From the NCBI RefSeq assembly GCF_023159225.1, contig NC_063170.1, positions 26,934,301-26,998,300 of the forward strand: a stretch of DNA of 64,000 nucleotides. Direction: 5' to 3'. Both the position numbers and the translations under genes were made by a program. This document shows positions 10,091-21,545 of this stretch, one piece after another. The first letter of the stretch is position 1. Every line of letters starts with the position of its first letter. The DNA is from Perognathus longimembris pacificus (taxonomy: Eukaryota > Chordata > Mammalia > Rodentia > Heteromyidae). The notes beneath the pieces were generated by a model that did no database searches, was not told the origin of the DNA, and saw only the letters and a program-made list of their open reading frames with translations.

Positions 10091-10169
10091 AATAAAGTTG
10101 AATTAAGTGTCTTGGATCCTTAAGAAATACCAGGGAGGTAAGAAAAATGTTTCTCACCTTATAGGTTGT

Positions 10170-10408
10170 TTTTCCTTTTTCTTTTCTGTGCCAGTATTGG
10201 CGCTTAAAGTCAGGGCCTCATGTTCTCAATTTTTTTGGTCAAGGCTCGCACTCTACCCCTTGATTCACACCTCTGCTTCTGGCTTATTGTTGGTTAATTC
10301 GAGATAAGAATCTCACAGACTGAAGCCTGGGTTGGCTTCAAACTGCGATCCTTAGGTTTTAGCCTCCTGAGTAGCTAGGATCACAGATGTGAGCCACCCG
10401 TGCCTGCC
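10170..10408 (-). mobile_element. 7SL-left/Geo-right dimeric SINE, minus strand
   Basis: Antisense Geo ('gtcaaggctcgcactctacc') followed by an antisense 7SL-like arm ending 'gtgagccacccgtgcctgcc'. The linker 'ggttaattcgagataaga' is the mark of this composite family. Confidence 0.88.
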
Positions 10409-10975
10409 TTGTAGGCTCTTTTTCAAAGACAAACTCCATGTTCTTTTCTCCTCTCTTCTTTTCCACTCATTTTCTCATTGCTCATTGTTACCTACTTTTC
10501 CCTCTGCCCTGACACAATATTAGAAAATACATCGTGAAACTCCCAGAAAACTGTAATCTAGCCATTTGTTTTTCTGTTTTTTTTTTCTTTTCCATTCTCT
10601 CTTTCCCATTCAGTTTTGAGCTCCGTGAGGGAAGACACATGCCTTATATCTCCTGTGTGTTCTCCTCACCCTAGTTTCACATCCTCACACAACATATGAC
10701 CAGTAAATACATGGGTGGAGCTGAGAACTCACAGCACACAGAAAAGGCCAGGTGCCTGGAGACAAGTGCTGTAAGACCCTTCAGAGACATGTGCGTGGGA
10801 AGCCTTGTCATTCTAGCCTGAGTGATGTCCTTGAGGGGAAGCAGGAATCTGAGTACATATCACAGTGTCAGAAATGGAGCAACTACATAAAGCATTGAAA
10901 CTACTGTTATTACCCTTGTCATTATTATAATAAAATTTATAACAAAACCGGTCTTTCCATCAGGAGTATGTGTAT
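10409..10975. other. Unique non-coding DNA
   Basis: No repeat or gene recognised apart from T-rich and A+T-rich runs near 10575 and 10910-10945. Confidence 0.55.
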
Positions 10976-11078
10976 ATAGTTTTAGACTAGGGCCTTGCTA
11001 TGTTGTTAGCATGGGCTCACACTCCAGCCCCAGCCTCAGGAGTAGCTGGGATCATAGGCATATACCACTGAGCCCAGC
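10976..11078 (-). mobile_element. B1-like SINE monomer, minus strand
   Basis: 'agggccttgctatgttgtta' then 'aggagtagctgggatcatag' and 'accactgagcccagc' are the antisense of a B1/7SL monomer without a Geo arm. Confidence 0.75.
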
Positions 11079-11574
11079 AAGCAGAAGCATTTCCCTGGAA
11101 AGGGAGTCTGAAGCCATCACAGACATCCTTCCTGATTTACACAGGTCAGAGAGTCGTCCTATCCCTTCGCTCATTTAAATAGAGAATACCTTTTCTTTTC
11201 CCCAGGAAAAACACACTGCAGAATATCCTTGCCCTGCAGTCTCTGTCTTTGACCAGCCCAGGAGCCACAGCTTTAGTAAGCATAGTTGTCTCTGCTAGGA
11301 TTCAAGGTAACAGCACACACGTGTGTTCTGTTACCATGGCAGTTGCCATGCGAGTGGATTGTTTGGTATTCTGTGAGAACATTCCTAACCTCAGACCCCT
11401 AGTATTTAAAACATGCTCTATTGTCTCCCTGGGAGCTGGGGCAGAGGGCAGGGCTGAGCTTTGACAGTTTCAGTGAATGGAAATGAACCCATTGGAGACA
11501 CAGGCCAGAGGCTGACACTCAGGTCTTTCAGTGCGTGCTGATTTTAGGTCACTAATTTCTTTCTTTCCTCTTCC
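11079..11574. other. Unique non-coding DNA
   Basis: Nothing recognised. A 71-codon frame at 11249 lacks any motif. Confidence 0.5.
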
Positions 11575-11894
11575 TTTTTTTTTTTTTTTTTTTTTTTTGG
11601 TGGTACTAGGGATTGAAATCAGGCTTTCCTGTGCTTTTCAGGCAGGTGTTCTAATGCTTGAGTCATACCTCCAGGCCTTTTTGTATGCTTTTACTTGGAG
11701 GCTTGCCTCAGACTACAATCCTACTATTTATGCCTCCTCTCTAACTGGGATTACAAGTATGTGCCAAGAAGCCCAGTTTTTATTGGTTAGGATGGGATCT
11801 CCCTAAGTTTTTGTCTGAGGTGGCCTTGAACCCCAATTCTCCAGCTTTCTACTTACTGAATAGCTGAGATTATAGGAGTATGTGTGGCCCTAGA
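11575..11894 (-). mobile_element. ID-like plus two B1-like arms, minus strand
   Basis: Poly-T start, antisense ID monomer to about 11682 ('atgcttgagtcatacctcca'), then two antisense B1-like segments ending near 11780 and 11894. The second contains 'gtggccttgaaccccaattc'. Probably adjacent or nested SINEs. Confidence 0.7.
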
Positions 11895-13388
11895 TAATAT
11901 TTTTAATTGACTATCCCATGGATATATAAGTCTGTTGCAAAGCAAGACCAAGGATAAAGTTGATTAGGGATAAATAATATCTTTGTTAAGAATCTTTTGT
12001 TTAAAAGTAATATAAATCAGACAAATCCAGTTTATGAAGAGAGACTTTGCTGGAAGGATAACAGGGTCCTGGACTCCTAAACAGAAAGAATAGCCAAATT
12101 GTCTAGAGATGTTAGAGCTGGACATTTTTGGTCACCCTAAGTGTAGCTGTTTCTGACTAATAATTATTTCCTTTTCTATCATTACACCAATTTTTCTTTT
12201 GAAAGAGTATCATTTATTTCTGAACAAAACATGATGAAGTTTGGAGTGGGGGCCCCACACTGTCTTCATTAAGAGAAAGCCACATCACCCTAAGTAAGCC
12301 AGCAAGATGTTTGCTTCCTTGAACCTGAATTTTGATCCAAAGGTTAAGCATGTGGGATTTCCCTGTTCTAGTGGCAGGGCCTACCCCGGCTGTTTTTTCC
12401 ATGAAGTGATCAATTCTTAAAGGTCCATCTCAGTTCTGCATTTTTCAAGTGTATACTATGTGAGCTCAAGTTGTCTTTAGGGTCTTTTGGGAAAAGTAGA
12501 GTAGAAAAATTACCTCAAGATTTTATCTTTTGCATAGTATGTGTTTAGCTGGGAAATTCTGAGGGGCAGAAAATGGCATTTCCAAAAAGCTGAGGATGAA
12601 TGCCTGGGACATTTCCCTCCAAGGCAAATGCAACATCTACTGATGATTAGCTGGCTCCATGGCCTTTGAGTCCAAAAATATTAGAAATTTAGCCTCTTAA
12701 AGATGTGCAAGTCAAGCATGCAGAGAAACTTTATTTGCTCAAGAGTAAGAGCAAATATTTGGGTAAAACAAACCACAGAAGGCAAACATACCTGGAATTT
12801 TGAAATTTGTAAGAGTTCTTCCCTTAAGAACCCTCCCAATGAGTGGGAAAACGAATTATCATGGAAGGAAATTCCTGGTGAGTCTTCTTACCTAAGTAAC
12901 ATGGAGAATGATTTTGATTCATGGAGAATAAAATAAAAATCATTCAAAATCATTCTTATCTGCTATCCTAGGATTGGCTTGTCTTGTGAATTGAGGAAGA
13001 AAGCCTTAGGGAAAGAGAGCCCTGAGACTGAAGACTTATCTCTTATCTGATAAGTGTCTGTGCATAGACTCTCCAAGCCACAGTGATTGGGTGGACTGAA
13101 AATATAACAGTTGTTACCTCTGAAAAATATGGCCCAGACCAGAGCCTCAGAATGGCTAACTCAGGTCTGTGCTTTAACTCAACATGTGGATGGTCAATTG
13201 TCCTCGTAGAGATCAAGCTAGTATCTGCCTAATGATGGCTTTTGCTGACTCTGGTTCTTAGCAATAGGTTTGCTTCAATGCACTTGTGATTCCTGGTCAG
13301 CAGAGGCTTTGGTTTATAGTTCATATTCGTTCCAAAGTGAGAGTCCAGCCCTCCAGGCCTAACTTCTTATTTGGGAACAGCCTTCCAA
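11895..13388. other. Unique non-coding DNA
   Basis: About 1.5 kb without recognised repeats. A 77-codon plus frame at 12703-12936 has no recognisable domain; near 12936-12955 there is a short direct repeat 'aaatcattc'. Confidence 0.5.
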
Positions 13389-13648
13389 ATGGGCACCAAT
13401 GGCTAATGCCTATAATCCTAGGTATTCAAGAGGCTGAGATCTGAGGATCGTGGCTTGAAACCAGCCCGGGCCAGAAATTCAGTGAGATTCTTTTATCTAA
13501 TTAACTACCCCCCCCCCAAAAAAAAACAGCTGGAAGTAGAGTTATGGCTCAAGTAGTAGAACACTAGAATACTAGCCTTGAGCAAAAAAAAAGTCTCAGG
13601 GACAGCTTCCAGGCCCTGAGTTCAAGCACCAGCTTGGCCCAAAAATAA
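13389..13648 (+). mobile_element. 7SL-left/Geo-right dimeric SINE
   Basis: 'ggctaatgcctataatccta' left arm, linker with C/A runs at 13508-13528, then Geo arm 'ttatggctcaagtagtagaa', 'tagccttgagcaaaa', 'aggccctgagttcaagcacc'. A small internal duplication around 'cactagaatactagcc' is visible. Confidence 0.88.
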
Positions 13649-13971
13649 AGAGCCTTCTACCTGCAGGATATGTTTCTAAGATCTGCTCCTAACCCTTAGA
13701 TATAGCTGATTGGATCCAGTGCATCCCTGACCAGCTCTGCCACATTCTCCGAACACTTCTGATGGTGAGAAATGGAAACAAAGGGTGGTCAGCTGATGCT
13801 TGACAATGACAGCTTTCTAGAGAGGTGGCCCATGCATTTCTCAGAGCTTTTTGAGCAAAAAAGACTGACTTTGGTTATTTATTAGAACTGGTATTTGTTT
13901 GAATGTAGAGTCTAAAGAACAAAGAGTTGTTGGAAAGCTAGAAAACACTAGCATTCAACTTGTTAACTTGG

Positions 13972-14247
13972 GAGCTATACCACTTGAGCCATATATCCAG
14001 TCCTTTTTGCTCTAATTATGTTCCAGATAGGATCTTGCATCTTTTCCCACAGCTGGCCTTATGCCATGGCTTTCTTCCCTAACCTTTCTAAGTATCTGTA
14101 ATTATAAGTAGAAACCGCCATATCTGGCTTATTTGTTAAGATAGAGTCTCATTAATGTTTTGCCCAGGCCAACCTCAAACTGCAATCCTCCCAATTTCTG
14201 CTTCCTGAGTAACTGGCATTACAGCTGTGAGCCACCCTGTCAAGCTC
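13972..14247 (-). mobile_element. B1-like composite SINE, minus strand
   Basis: Antisense 'taccacttgagccatata', then two B1-like arms; the second ends 'acagctgtgagccaccctg'. Diverged. Confidence 0.7.
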
Positions 14248-14324
14248 TGTTTTCTGGACCTTTGACATATTTTGGAGAAGAGCTAGCTTAATTGACAACA
14301 TTTACAAATGAGAATAATCAGACG

Positions 14325-14700
14325 TGTGGATTTATGTTAGTTTTAGTCCATTGAGGCTGCTATTGCAAAATACTTTAGTCTGGCTAACTTACAAACAACA
14401 TAATTTTTATTTTTTTTCAGTTTTGGAAGCTAGGCAGCCCAAGACTAAGGTGTTGGGGCTATACTGTGATTCCTCCTCTTCACAGGTGATGCTGCTAGCT
14501 GCATCCTCTCATGGTGGGAGGACCAAGGCCGCAGTCTCAGATCTTTTTCCTTGGGGGCACTAATGCCATGTGTCTCATGAAGGCTCTACCCTGCTGACCT
14601 CATCACCTTCCCAAAGGCCCCACCACCTAGAACTGACACCTTGAGAGGATGATTTCCATGCAAATTTTAGGGAAGCAACAAAAACAGATTGTAGCAGTCA
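14325..14700 (-). mobile_element. MaLR (MLT1/MST-like) LTR, minus strand
   Basis: Plus-strand text is the antisense of a MaLR 3' end: 'ttgaggctgctattgcaaaa', 'cagttttggaagctaggcag', then 'cctcatcaccttcccaaagg' and 'ccaccacctagaactgacac', ending 'aacagattgtagcag'. Recognised against remembered MaLR consensus; subfamily not resolved. Confidence 0.65.
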
Positions 14701-14704
14701 CTAT

Positions 14705-14828
14705 GACACACATGTATACACACATGCATTACACACCATGAACATGCATGCACCATGCACACACGTGTACATCATTCATACACATGTGTACCCATATGCA
14801 CCATGCACATACTCATGTGTGCACATAT
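14705..14828 (+). repeat. Degenerate CA/TGCA-rich simple repeat
   Basis: Imperfect alternating tract of ACAC, CATGCA and CACATGTGTA motifs with short palindromes; no coding signal. Confidence 0.8.
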
Positions 14829-15094
14829 TCCTGGGAACTCAGAAACCCCTCCAGCATGGTGACAATCAGGTATACCTGAGCAGGAGCTCCTGTCTTACTC
14901 AGGACCTGTGTTTTCCCATTTGCCTGTCATTATCCACCCTTCTGGAGCTGCTTCATATATTGTAATTCCTGATTGGCCCCTGCAGACTTTCAAGGATGAA
15001 CTCAGGACTTCTTCTATAACCTAGACTACCATTAAGTAGTCATGGCTAAGTTGAAGGATGGTGTGTGAGCCAGAGTGTCTGGAGAAAATGCAGT

Positions 15095-15472
15095 CTACAT
15101 GTAGATGTCCATAATTCATCTGCTGGAATTTAAACCCTGAGAGATTATATCATAAGATGGAACCCTTGGGGGGTAATTGGGCCATGAGAGCTATTATAAT
15201 ATGAATGCCTGAATAAAAGAGACTCCAGAGAGCTTCCTGTCCTTCCCCTCTCTTGCGCTGTATAAGAACAGTTTGTCCCCTTGCCCTTTGTCATTGTGCT
15301 TTGTGAGGACACAGCAAGAAACCACCATTTCAGAAACAGAGAGGAGCCTTCACCAGACACTGAGTCTGCTGATGTCTTGGGCTTGGACTTATAGGAAATA
15401 ACCTTATGTTCTTACTAAATTACCCAGCCTCAGATGTTTTGTCATAGCAGCACAAACTAAGTAAGATAGGAG
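15095..15472 (+). mobile_element. MaLR (MST/MLT1-like) LTR
   Basis: 'aattcatctgctggaattta', 'gggtaattgggccatgagag', 'tttgtgaggacacagcaaga', then 'ttgggcttggacttatagg' and 'aattacccagcctcagatgt', ending 'gcagcacaaactaagtaag': the order expected for a MaLR LTR in plus orientation, decayed. It faces the opposite way to the MaLR at 14325. Confidence 0.65.
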
Positions 15473-15779
15473 GTAAATGTACTCTGTCAGTGAGGAATGA
15501 GGTGAAAAGCTTGTGCTGTGGGCTGGAAGAATTCCCAGCCTTGAACAAGAATATGAGTATCTAGTTCCGTGAACAGAACAGGTCAGGCAGATAAGCATGA
15601 ATGATCTTAGATCACTAGATCAGAAACGCCACATGAACATCCTATTTTGAGTAACAAATGGATGTGAACTACATTGAAATGACTGTCCTGTGGGTAAATA
15701 TTTGCATCAATTCTGTCAGCTGAATTGTTTTCTCCAATAATAGCATCATATTCAAGCCCCTCTGCTAAAGTACCATAAT

Positions 15780-16000
15780 TAAGATAATAATAATGATAAC
15801 AGCATCAGCTATGATTTACTGAGCACTTATAACATGCTAGGCTCTACTAGAGGCTTTAAGTGCATAAACTGATTTAACTTCTGCAACAACCCTGCACCTC
15901 CCCACTTGTATAAATGGAAAACTGAGACTCAGGAAGATGAAGTAGCTACGAGACAGAAGTGAGGCCAGCCCAGAGTTTATGTCCTTAACCACGATGCCAG
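15780..16000 (-). repeat. MIR SINE, minus strand
   Basis: Antisense MIR order: 'gatttactgagcacttataa', 'tttaagtgcataaactgatt', 'acaaccctgcacctcc', 'tggaaaactgagactcag', 'gttatgtccttaaccacgatg'-type end. Clear though old. Confidence 0.75.
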
Positions 16001-16744
16001 GGTCACTCAGTGTCTGAAGGCCATCATTTTCCTGCATCTGAACTCTCTAGAGTAGCCAAATGCAGGTTTCTAGGTCTGCCTTGGCTCAAATATAGGCAGG
16101 TCTCCTTGCTGCTCACTAAGTTTGAGGACCTGCAGCTGCCTGGACAGCCGCCTGCCCACACAGCACTCTGTACTTAAGCAGGAAAATCCAGCTGTCTGTT
16201 CTTCTCCCACTGTTGAGATCCTGATTCTTCTGTGGGACCAGAAACCATACTCTCTACCTGACTCACCTCCTTGTCAAGAGATGAGGAGACTGAGGATGGG
16301 TGACTTGACTTGCAACAACACAACACTCCATGGTCGAGCCTCTTGCCCCAGCATGGATGGTCCCTTGTTCCCTCTGGCTCCTCCTCTCTCCATTTCCAGG
16401 CAGAAGAGCTGTTCCTTGCATGGGTAGTAGGCCTCAGCTTTGGGATTGCCAGTTGCAGAGATGGAAGAGCATCTGCAAATAGACCATGTGAAGCTAGTTC
16501 AGCACGAAACCTGGGCTGTCATGGGCTTACAGAGGAATAGTCTCCTTCAGTGTGGGTAGGGACAACATGACACTTGGGTGTTGAACACAAATGAACTCCA
16601 TGCTCATCTGAAAATGGAGAACCTCAGCTGCCTGGCCTCTCCCATGTGAGTCCTGAGCACCCAGATTCATTTATTCATAGCAGCACCTGCATCAAACCTC
16701 TAAAACCAATATGACATAAAGGTGCCACTCTCTGCGCTGCTTCG
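16001..16744. other. Unique non-coding DNA
   Basis: No repeat recognised. The 101-codon frame at 16122-16427 and the overlapping one at 16310 lack domains or conserved motifs, and I treat them as chance. Confidence 0.5.
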
Positions 16745-17150
16745 CTTCTTGGTAGTGTGTCTTCCTCCTCCCACTCACTGCTTAAAAGTTTTTCTTTAAG
16801 TAGTTGTGCAAAGGAGTTGCCACTTAAGAAAACAGCTTATGAGTAGAATGCATCTTGATCAGTGTCACTCCTTTCATCATTTTCACCCATCCCTCTCCTA
16901 CCCACCCATTCCCTTGTCTTGGTTTTATAGAAAACAAATTAAATTCTTGACTGAATTCTCCCCACATGTCCTCTTCATTTGTCTACTCCTTTCCCCTTGA
17001 TCCTGCCCCACCCCTTTCAAGTGCCCACTTCCTGGTATTTATTTTGATGAACTCTGCCTTTGCCTTTTTGAAGGCATGCTAGTTAAATTTTCTGTGGAAT
17101 CCATATTTTGGTTAATACATTTGTATATACTTGCACACCACCCAATGTAT
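16745..17150 (-). mobile_element. L1 3' UTR, older subfamily, minus strand
   Basis: Plus-strand landmarks 'ctttaagtagttgtgcaaag', 'catcttgatcagtgtcactc', 'tctcctacccacccattccc', 'ttcatttgtctactcctttc' are shared with 34935-35235 and (antisense) with plus copies at 21000-21545 and 62455-62945, defining one L1 3' UTR family here. Confidence 0.8.
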
Positions 17151-17639
17151 CAAGAAAGCAAGAAAAACCTTGATCTGTCTCTGAGGGAAAATTTCCCAGT
17201 GTGCTTCTCTTTTGCTTTACTTCTGGTCTTGATCAATAGACTCAGACCAGGCCTCCATCACAGGTGCAGGCTTTGATTGCCCAAAGTGCCTCAGCCCAGC
17301 AGAGCTTGTCTGCTCCAGTGCTGAGGCTGAGAAATATCACAGGAAGGTGGGAGACGCCTCTGTCAGCAAGCAGGGGAGGGGAGCCATGACAGCTCACTCA
17401 GGCACTCTCTAGGCATTGCAAGGCTCGAGGGTCATGGGGCTGGAACTCTTTCCTGACTGGGAGACATGGATGAAATGTGTCATGGTGAAAGTGCTGAGTG
17501 TGTAAGGCATCCCCGGGTCCATGGATGCCAGGCTCATTAACCTACTTGCTGTGAAATCCTCAAGGAGCAAGACTACTCTCCACCAGTCCCCTGGATGCAG
17601 CCTCAGCTGGCACAGTCACCAGCAGTGCACCCTTTGGAT
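17151..17639. other. Unique non-coding DNA
   Basis: Nothing recognised. Confidence 0.5.
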
Positions 17640-17999
17640 AAATGTCCTCAGAAGGTCCACATGTTACATGCTCATTCCCAGAATAGTGCGACTGGGGGGT
17701 GGTACAGCATTCAGAGGATAGGGCCCAGTGGAGGGTCTTTAGGTAATTGGGGATGTCCTTTGAGGGAAATGGTTGCAACCTTGCCTTTTTCTCTCTCTTT
17801 CTTTGGCTTGTTCCTGGCTCATGAGATGAGAGATTTGCTCAGTGACACGTATCATGTAAAATCACATGTGACTTTACACAGCTGAAGCCATGGAGCCATT
17901 TGATCTTGAATGTAAATCTCCAAAAGTAATCAACTGAAGGTTCTATCTCTATAATCTAATTGCCTCAAGTAGTTTGTTACAGTGACAGAAGCCAACTAA
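17640..17999 (+). mobile_element. MaLR (MST-like) LTR
   Basis: 'gttacatgctcattcccaga', 'tagggcccagtggagggtct', 'ttaggtaattggggatgtcc', ending 'gtttgttacagtgacagaag' then 'ccaactaatata': consistent with a decayed MaLR LTR in plus orientation. Confidence 0.6.
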
Positions 18000-19001
18000 T
18001 ATAACCTGTCATCCAACTTATCTAGGGCTCAGCTTCCACAACTCTACTACAGCATCCTATCCTCACAGGCAGTCTGAGAAATTAATGAAGTGGATGAAAA
18101 GTGCTTTGGGAAGTTCAGGGCACTCTAAGAGAGCAGAGTGTACCACACTTGTCCTGGCTGAAAACTAGTGAAACAAGCACCTTTTCAAATCTCTGTGCCT
18201 CTGATTGTATCTCTCTACCTAAGCAAACCTGGGGCTGTGCTGTTTGCAGAACAATTCTCACTTACTAATGTACTGTGAAAGTTAAAATTACAGGTAGCTG
18301 TAGAAGAAAGGAGAGTTAGGCTGCGGCTAAATTATTCACCAATGTTCTTATTCAACAGTCTCCTTTAGGCAAGCCTCAGATCAATCTGCCTCAGGTACTA
18401 AATGTCCTTCCTTACCACCCCACATGTAGGAAGGCTAGGACTGGAGGAAAAGCAGGGATGGGCAGTGGGTGACATCGGCTTGCTTTTCCCGCATGAGCTT
18501 AATGTATTTAGATGCTTCCTCTGCTCAACATCCAGTGTCAGCTCCTGACTGTCTGGGACTGTGAGTTCTACTCAAGTGTTGCTGTGAGAAAAGTCCACAA
18601 GAACTCTGATGTCTTGCATGGTATCATGAAATGGAATATGAGGTTGGCTTTCATAGTCAGGAAACAGCTCCACGTCTAGGGACAGAACTACAACCATGTC
18701 TATCTCCTACATACCCACCAACTTCCTGTCCACCAAGACTGACTGCAGGTTGTCTGGGTGGAGGGAGCAGGCTGAGAGCAAAAGTCAACCATCTGGGCAA
18801 GCAGGTTTGTTTTGAATCAAAGCCAGTGGCTGTTGCTTAGTTCCTTGACCCTTGTCGCCACTGGAATGCAGGTCTAAGGTTGTTTGGTTCCCTGATGTTT
18901 CAAGAGAAGCCAGAATTTGAATTTTGGTGTGAACATAACCAAGTTCTGAAAACAAAAGTAGCTTGTGAGGGGTCACCAGGTTACAGCTTTGAGCTTAGAA
19001 T
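18000..19001. other. Unique non-coding DNA
   Basis: No repeats or exons recognised. Short frames at 18631 (+) and 18785 (-) have no motif. Confidence 0.5.
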
Positions 19002-19175
19002 TGTTGTAGGGGACAGAGCGGACTCCATCTTGACTAGGGAAACATGGTAGGAAATGTTGGGGCGAGTAGATTAGGTCAAAACCCCAAAATTCTGCTTCTG
19101 TAAATGGCTTGCTTAACTTATTGTTTGCTCTACTCCCTGTGTCAAGCCCCTACATCTGTGCTGCGCTTTTGCCTT

Positions 19176-19181
19176 TATAAA
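19176..19181 (+). promoter_or_regulatory. TATA box of the solo LTR
   Basis: TATAAA about 175 bp into the LTR and 148 bp upstream of AATAAA. The spacing is compatible with a U3 promoter. Activity is inferred only. Confidence 0.55.
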
Positions 19182-19328
19182 CCCCAATTTGAGGACTGCT
19201 GGAAGATACAGTGTCAGCGCCGGAGTCTGCACTGTGTCCCTGGCTGGTCAGCCTGCTTTTCACTGTTGCAGTTCAGCTCCCAAGTCTGTGCTACATCTCT
19301 GGCTGGTCAGTTCACTTTTTGCTTCCCC

Positions 19329-19334
19329 AATAAA
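19329..19334 (+). terminator. Polyadenylation signal of the solo LTR
   Basis: AATAAA in 'ccccaataaatcc', followed within 25 bp by a T-rich stretch and 'gagactgtctctgagtgg', as expected for the R/U5 junction of an ERV LTR. Confidence 0.6.
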
Positions 19335-19418
19335 TCCATCTTTTTGCTTGAGACTGTCTCTGAGTGGTAGACTCTTGGAGGGATGGGGAATTCCCTCCCA
19401 CGAACCCACTAACAGAAT

Positions 19419-20909
19419 CACAGACAGGTGTGAAGATGTCCAATTCATGTTTTTTCATGCTCTGAGCTAGCCAGATCCTGGGACCATGTAGGCCGCTGTG
19501 ACAGGGGCTTTCCATTTCTTTCTCCGGCTGCCTCCGGAGTTCAGCAGAAACTCCCACATCGTGCAGAACGGGGCCTGCATGACCACGGTTGGGAGCCTGC
19601 AGTTGCCTCTATGTTGGGCGCGCACACAGCCACCTCCGTGAATGTGTGATGCAGCCCAGATACCGCACTGTGAACCATTGAGGGTGTTGGCAGAGGTGGG
19701 CTTTGCCTTGCATTCCAGCATTTTCCTGAGCATTTACACCCAGAAGCTGTAGAAGGCAGAAGATGGTTTTGGCGAATCTGCTTAGAAGAAGCAGATAGAA
19801 TGAGGGATGTGGTGGGTAGTCCTCAGTGGTCATCTTTCCCCAGAACCTTTGCCAGGGTAAAGTGCTGGCTGCCAACGTGGACTCATCACCATGTGACACT
19901 GAACACAACTGTGGTACGAGAAATGTTCAAGCTATTTGGACTTGCTTCACGTTTACCTTTGTTCAATTTCTGTTGAAATGGAATCCCACATTTGGGGAGA
20001 ATTTTAGAAACTGGAGTTTGACAGAGGCAGTCTTTTCCCTTTGGGCAGATACTTCCAAAAGAAGGACTTCGTGCTGACTTGAAGGTCTGTTAGATCTGAG
20101 GTTCCTAATGCCACACTCTGAGTCAGATTTGGCAATGAGTTACCTCTCTGTTCCCTCTGTTATCGCTTCTCTGAAGACAACATCACTTACCCAATGTTTC
20201 TAGAATTTCCCTCATCCTTAGACTCACAGGAGAAGGTGGAGTTTGAAAATGCAGGTAGCCTAAGATTCCTTCTTGGAACCTGAATCTATAGTAATCTCTT
20301 ACATTTCAGATTTCCAAAACAAATGTCCCAGGGGATTCAAATTGGCACTATGTAGGAAATTCTGACTTAATCAAAATAAACTTTTCCCTCAATGTCTTGT
20401 GAAATTTTTCAAAGATACAGAAATGTTTAATTTTCAATCAACATGAGATTACCCAACAGGTAGATTTTTACCATGGAAAGGATGTTGGACTACACATATT
20501 TATTGCGTGCCTCTCTATCCATGTATCCATCCTCCCTACCCATCAGTCTGTCCATCTTTGCTCCATGGGACATTTGAATGCAAATTATAGGCCTGCATTT
20601 ATTTTCCCCTACATACTGCAGCAGGCAAATGATTAACAAGAATTAAATCTTTGTAGTTGCTTTTTCTTCTGAAGCGATTCAATTTACATGGAGTGAAAGG
20701 CATGGGTACTGTACTGTTGGAGTAGTTTTGACAAGCATGCACACCTGCCTATCTCCACCCTCTCAACCCAGAGCACTTCATCACTCCAGAAAGTTCCCTC
20801 CCACCCTTCCCAGAATACTTCTGCTTACAGCCCTCAAAGGTGATTTCTTTTCTGATTTGCCCATCATAGTTTGGTTTTTGCTTAATAAAATCAACCTTTA
20901 AAAGACAGC
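19419..20909. other. Unique DNA, possibly conserved non-coding (19419-20080)
   Basis: No transposon signature. The first 660 bp keeps more CpG than its surroundings, for example 'ctgcctccggagttcag' and 'gttgggcgcgcacacag', and has several open minus-strand frames (88 codons at 19467-19733, 99 codons at 19609-19908) that I do not recognise and that show no clear splice sites. It could be a conserved element, a 3' UTR or an old processed sequence. 20081-20909 shows nothing. Confidence 0.4.
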
Positions 20910-21321
20910 AAGAGAAAACCATTTTCCATATATAATGGAATTTTACTCATCCATCGTGGAGAATGATATTATGTCATTTGCAGGGAAATGGATGGATCTG
21001 GAAAAAAATCATGTTAAGTAAGTTGGCTTCAGAAAGACAAAGAGCATGTTTTCTCTCATATATGGAAGTTAGATCCAAATTATAAATATATGTATAAACA
21101 TAGAGGCTCATTTAGATATACATACAAACATGTTGACTATAATATAATATGTGCAGGAGAGGATTCCAAAGATGTAGCTCCTTTGAACAGTGAACTTACA
21201 ATTTCTCAAAATGAATGCCAAGAAGCTGGAACAACTTTTGTGAAGGGAGGGCAGGTCAAGGGAAGGGGAAGGGGAGGTCAAGTGGGCAGATGAATGAAGG
21301 AAAGGTAAGCAAATGCAATCA

Positions 21322-21377
<56 letters not shown>

Positions 21378-21545
21378 ATGGAATCAGGTAAATGGAGGGG
21401 ATAGGTGGAGTTGGGAGAGACAATGGAGAATGATTAAAGGGGTGACACTGATCAAGATACATTGTATTCACAAACTGACATGTTGACTTGGAACTTCTTT
21501 ATACAACTACTTGAGAATGAAAAATTGTAACTCATAGCTAGGTCT
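20910..21545 (+). mobile_element. L1 ORF2 end plus 3' UTR
   Basis: Plus-strand translation near 20930-21050 gives the L1 ORF2 C-terminal pattern TMEFYSSI, NDIMSFAGKWMDLEK, then FSLIYG, with an internal stop, so it is dead. The 3' UTR follows with a GGGAAGGGGAGG purine tract near 21250, a (GT)n insertion, 'aaaggggtgacactgatcaa' and 'tctttatacaactacttga'. Confidence 0.88.
21325..21374 (+). repeat. (TG)n microsatellite
   Basis: 25 TG units expanded inside the L1 3' UTR. Confidence 0.98.

Larger units (their letters stand above)
19002..19414 (+). mobile_element. Solo LTR of an endogenous retrovirus (class I-like)
   Basis: 413 bp starting TGTT and ending AACA, a short inverted terminal repeat, flanked by 4-bp direct repeats GAAT at 18998-19001 and 19415-19418. 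A TATA box TATAAA lies at 19176-19181 and a polyadenylation signal AATAAA at 19329-19334, in the correct order for plus orientation. A 59-bp imperfect tandem duplication, with unit starts at 19224 and 19283 and core 'ctggctggtcag', lies between them. No internal gag, pol or env sequence adjoins it, so it is a recombined solo LTR. 4-bp duplications are usual for gammaretrovirus-like elements. It could retain promoter or polyadenylation activity. The open frames inside it are not genes. Confidence 0.85.

Noticed and set aside
19104..19470. Overlapping 88-93 codon frames
   Set aside because: They fall mostly inside the solo LTR with its TATA and polyadenylation signals; no retroviral gene is present.
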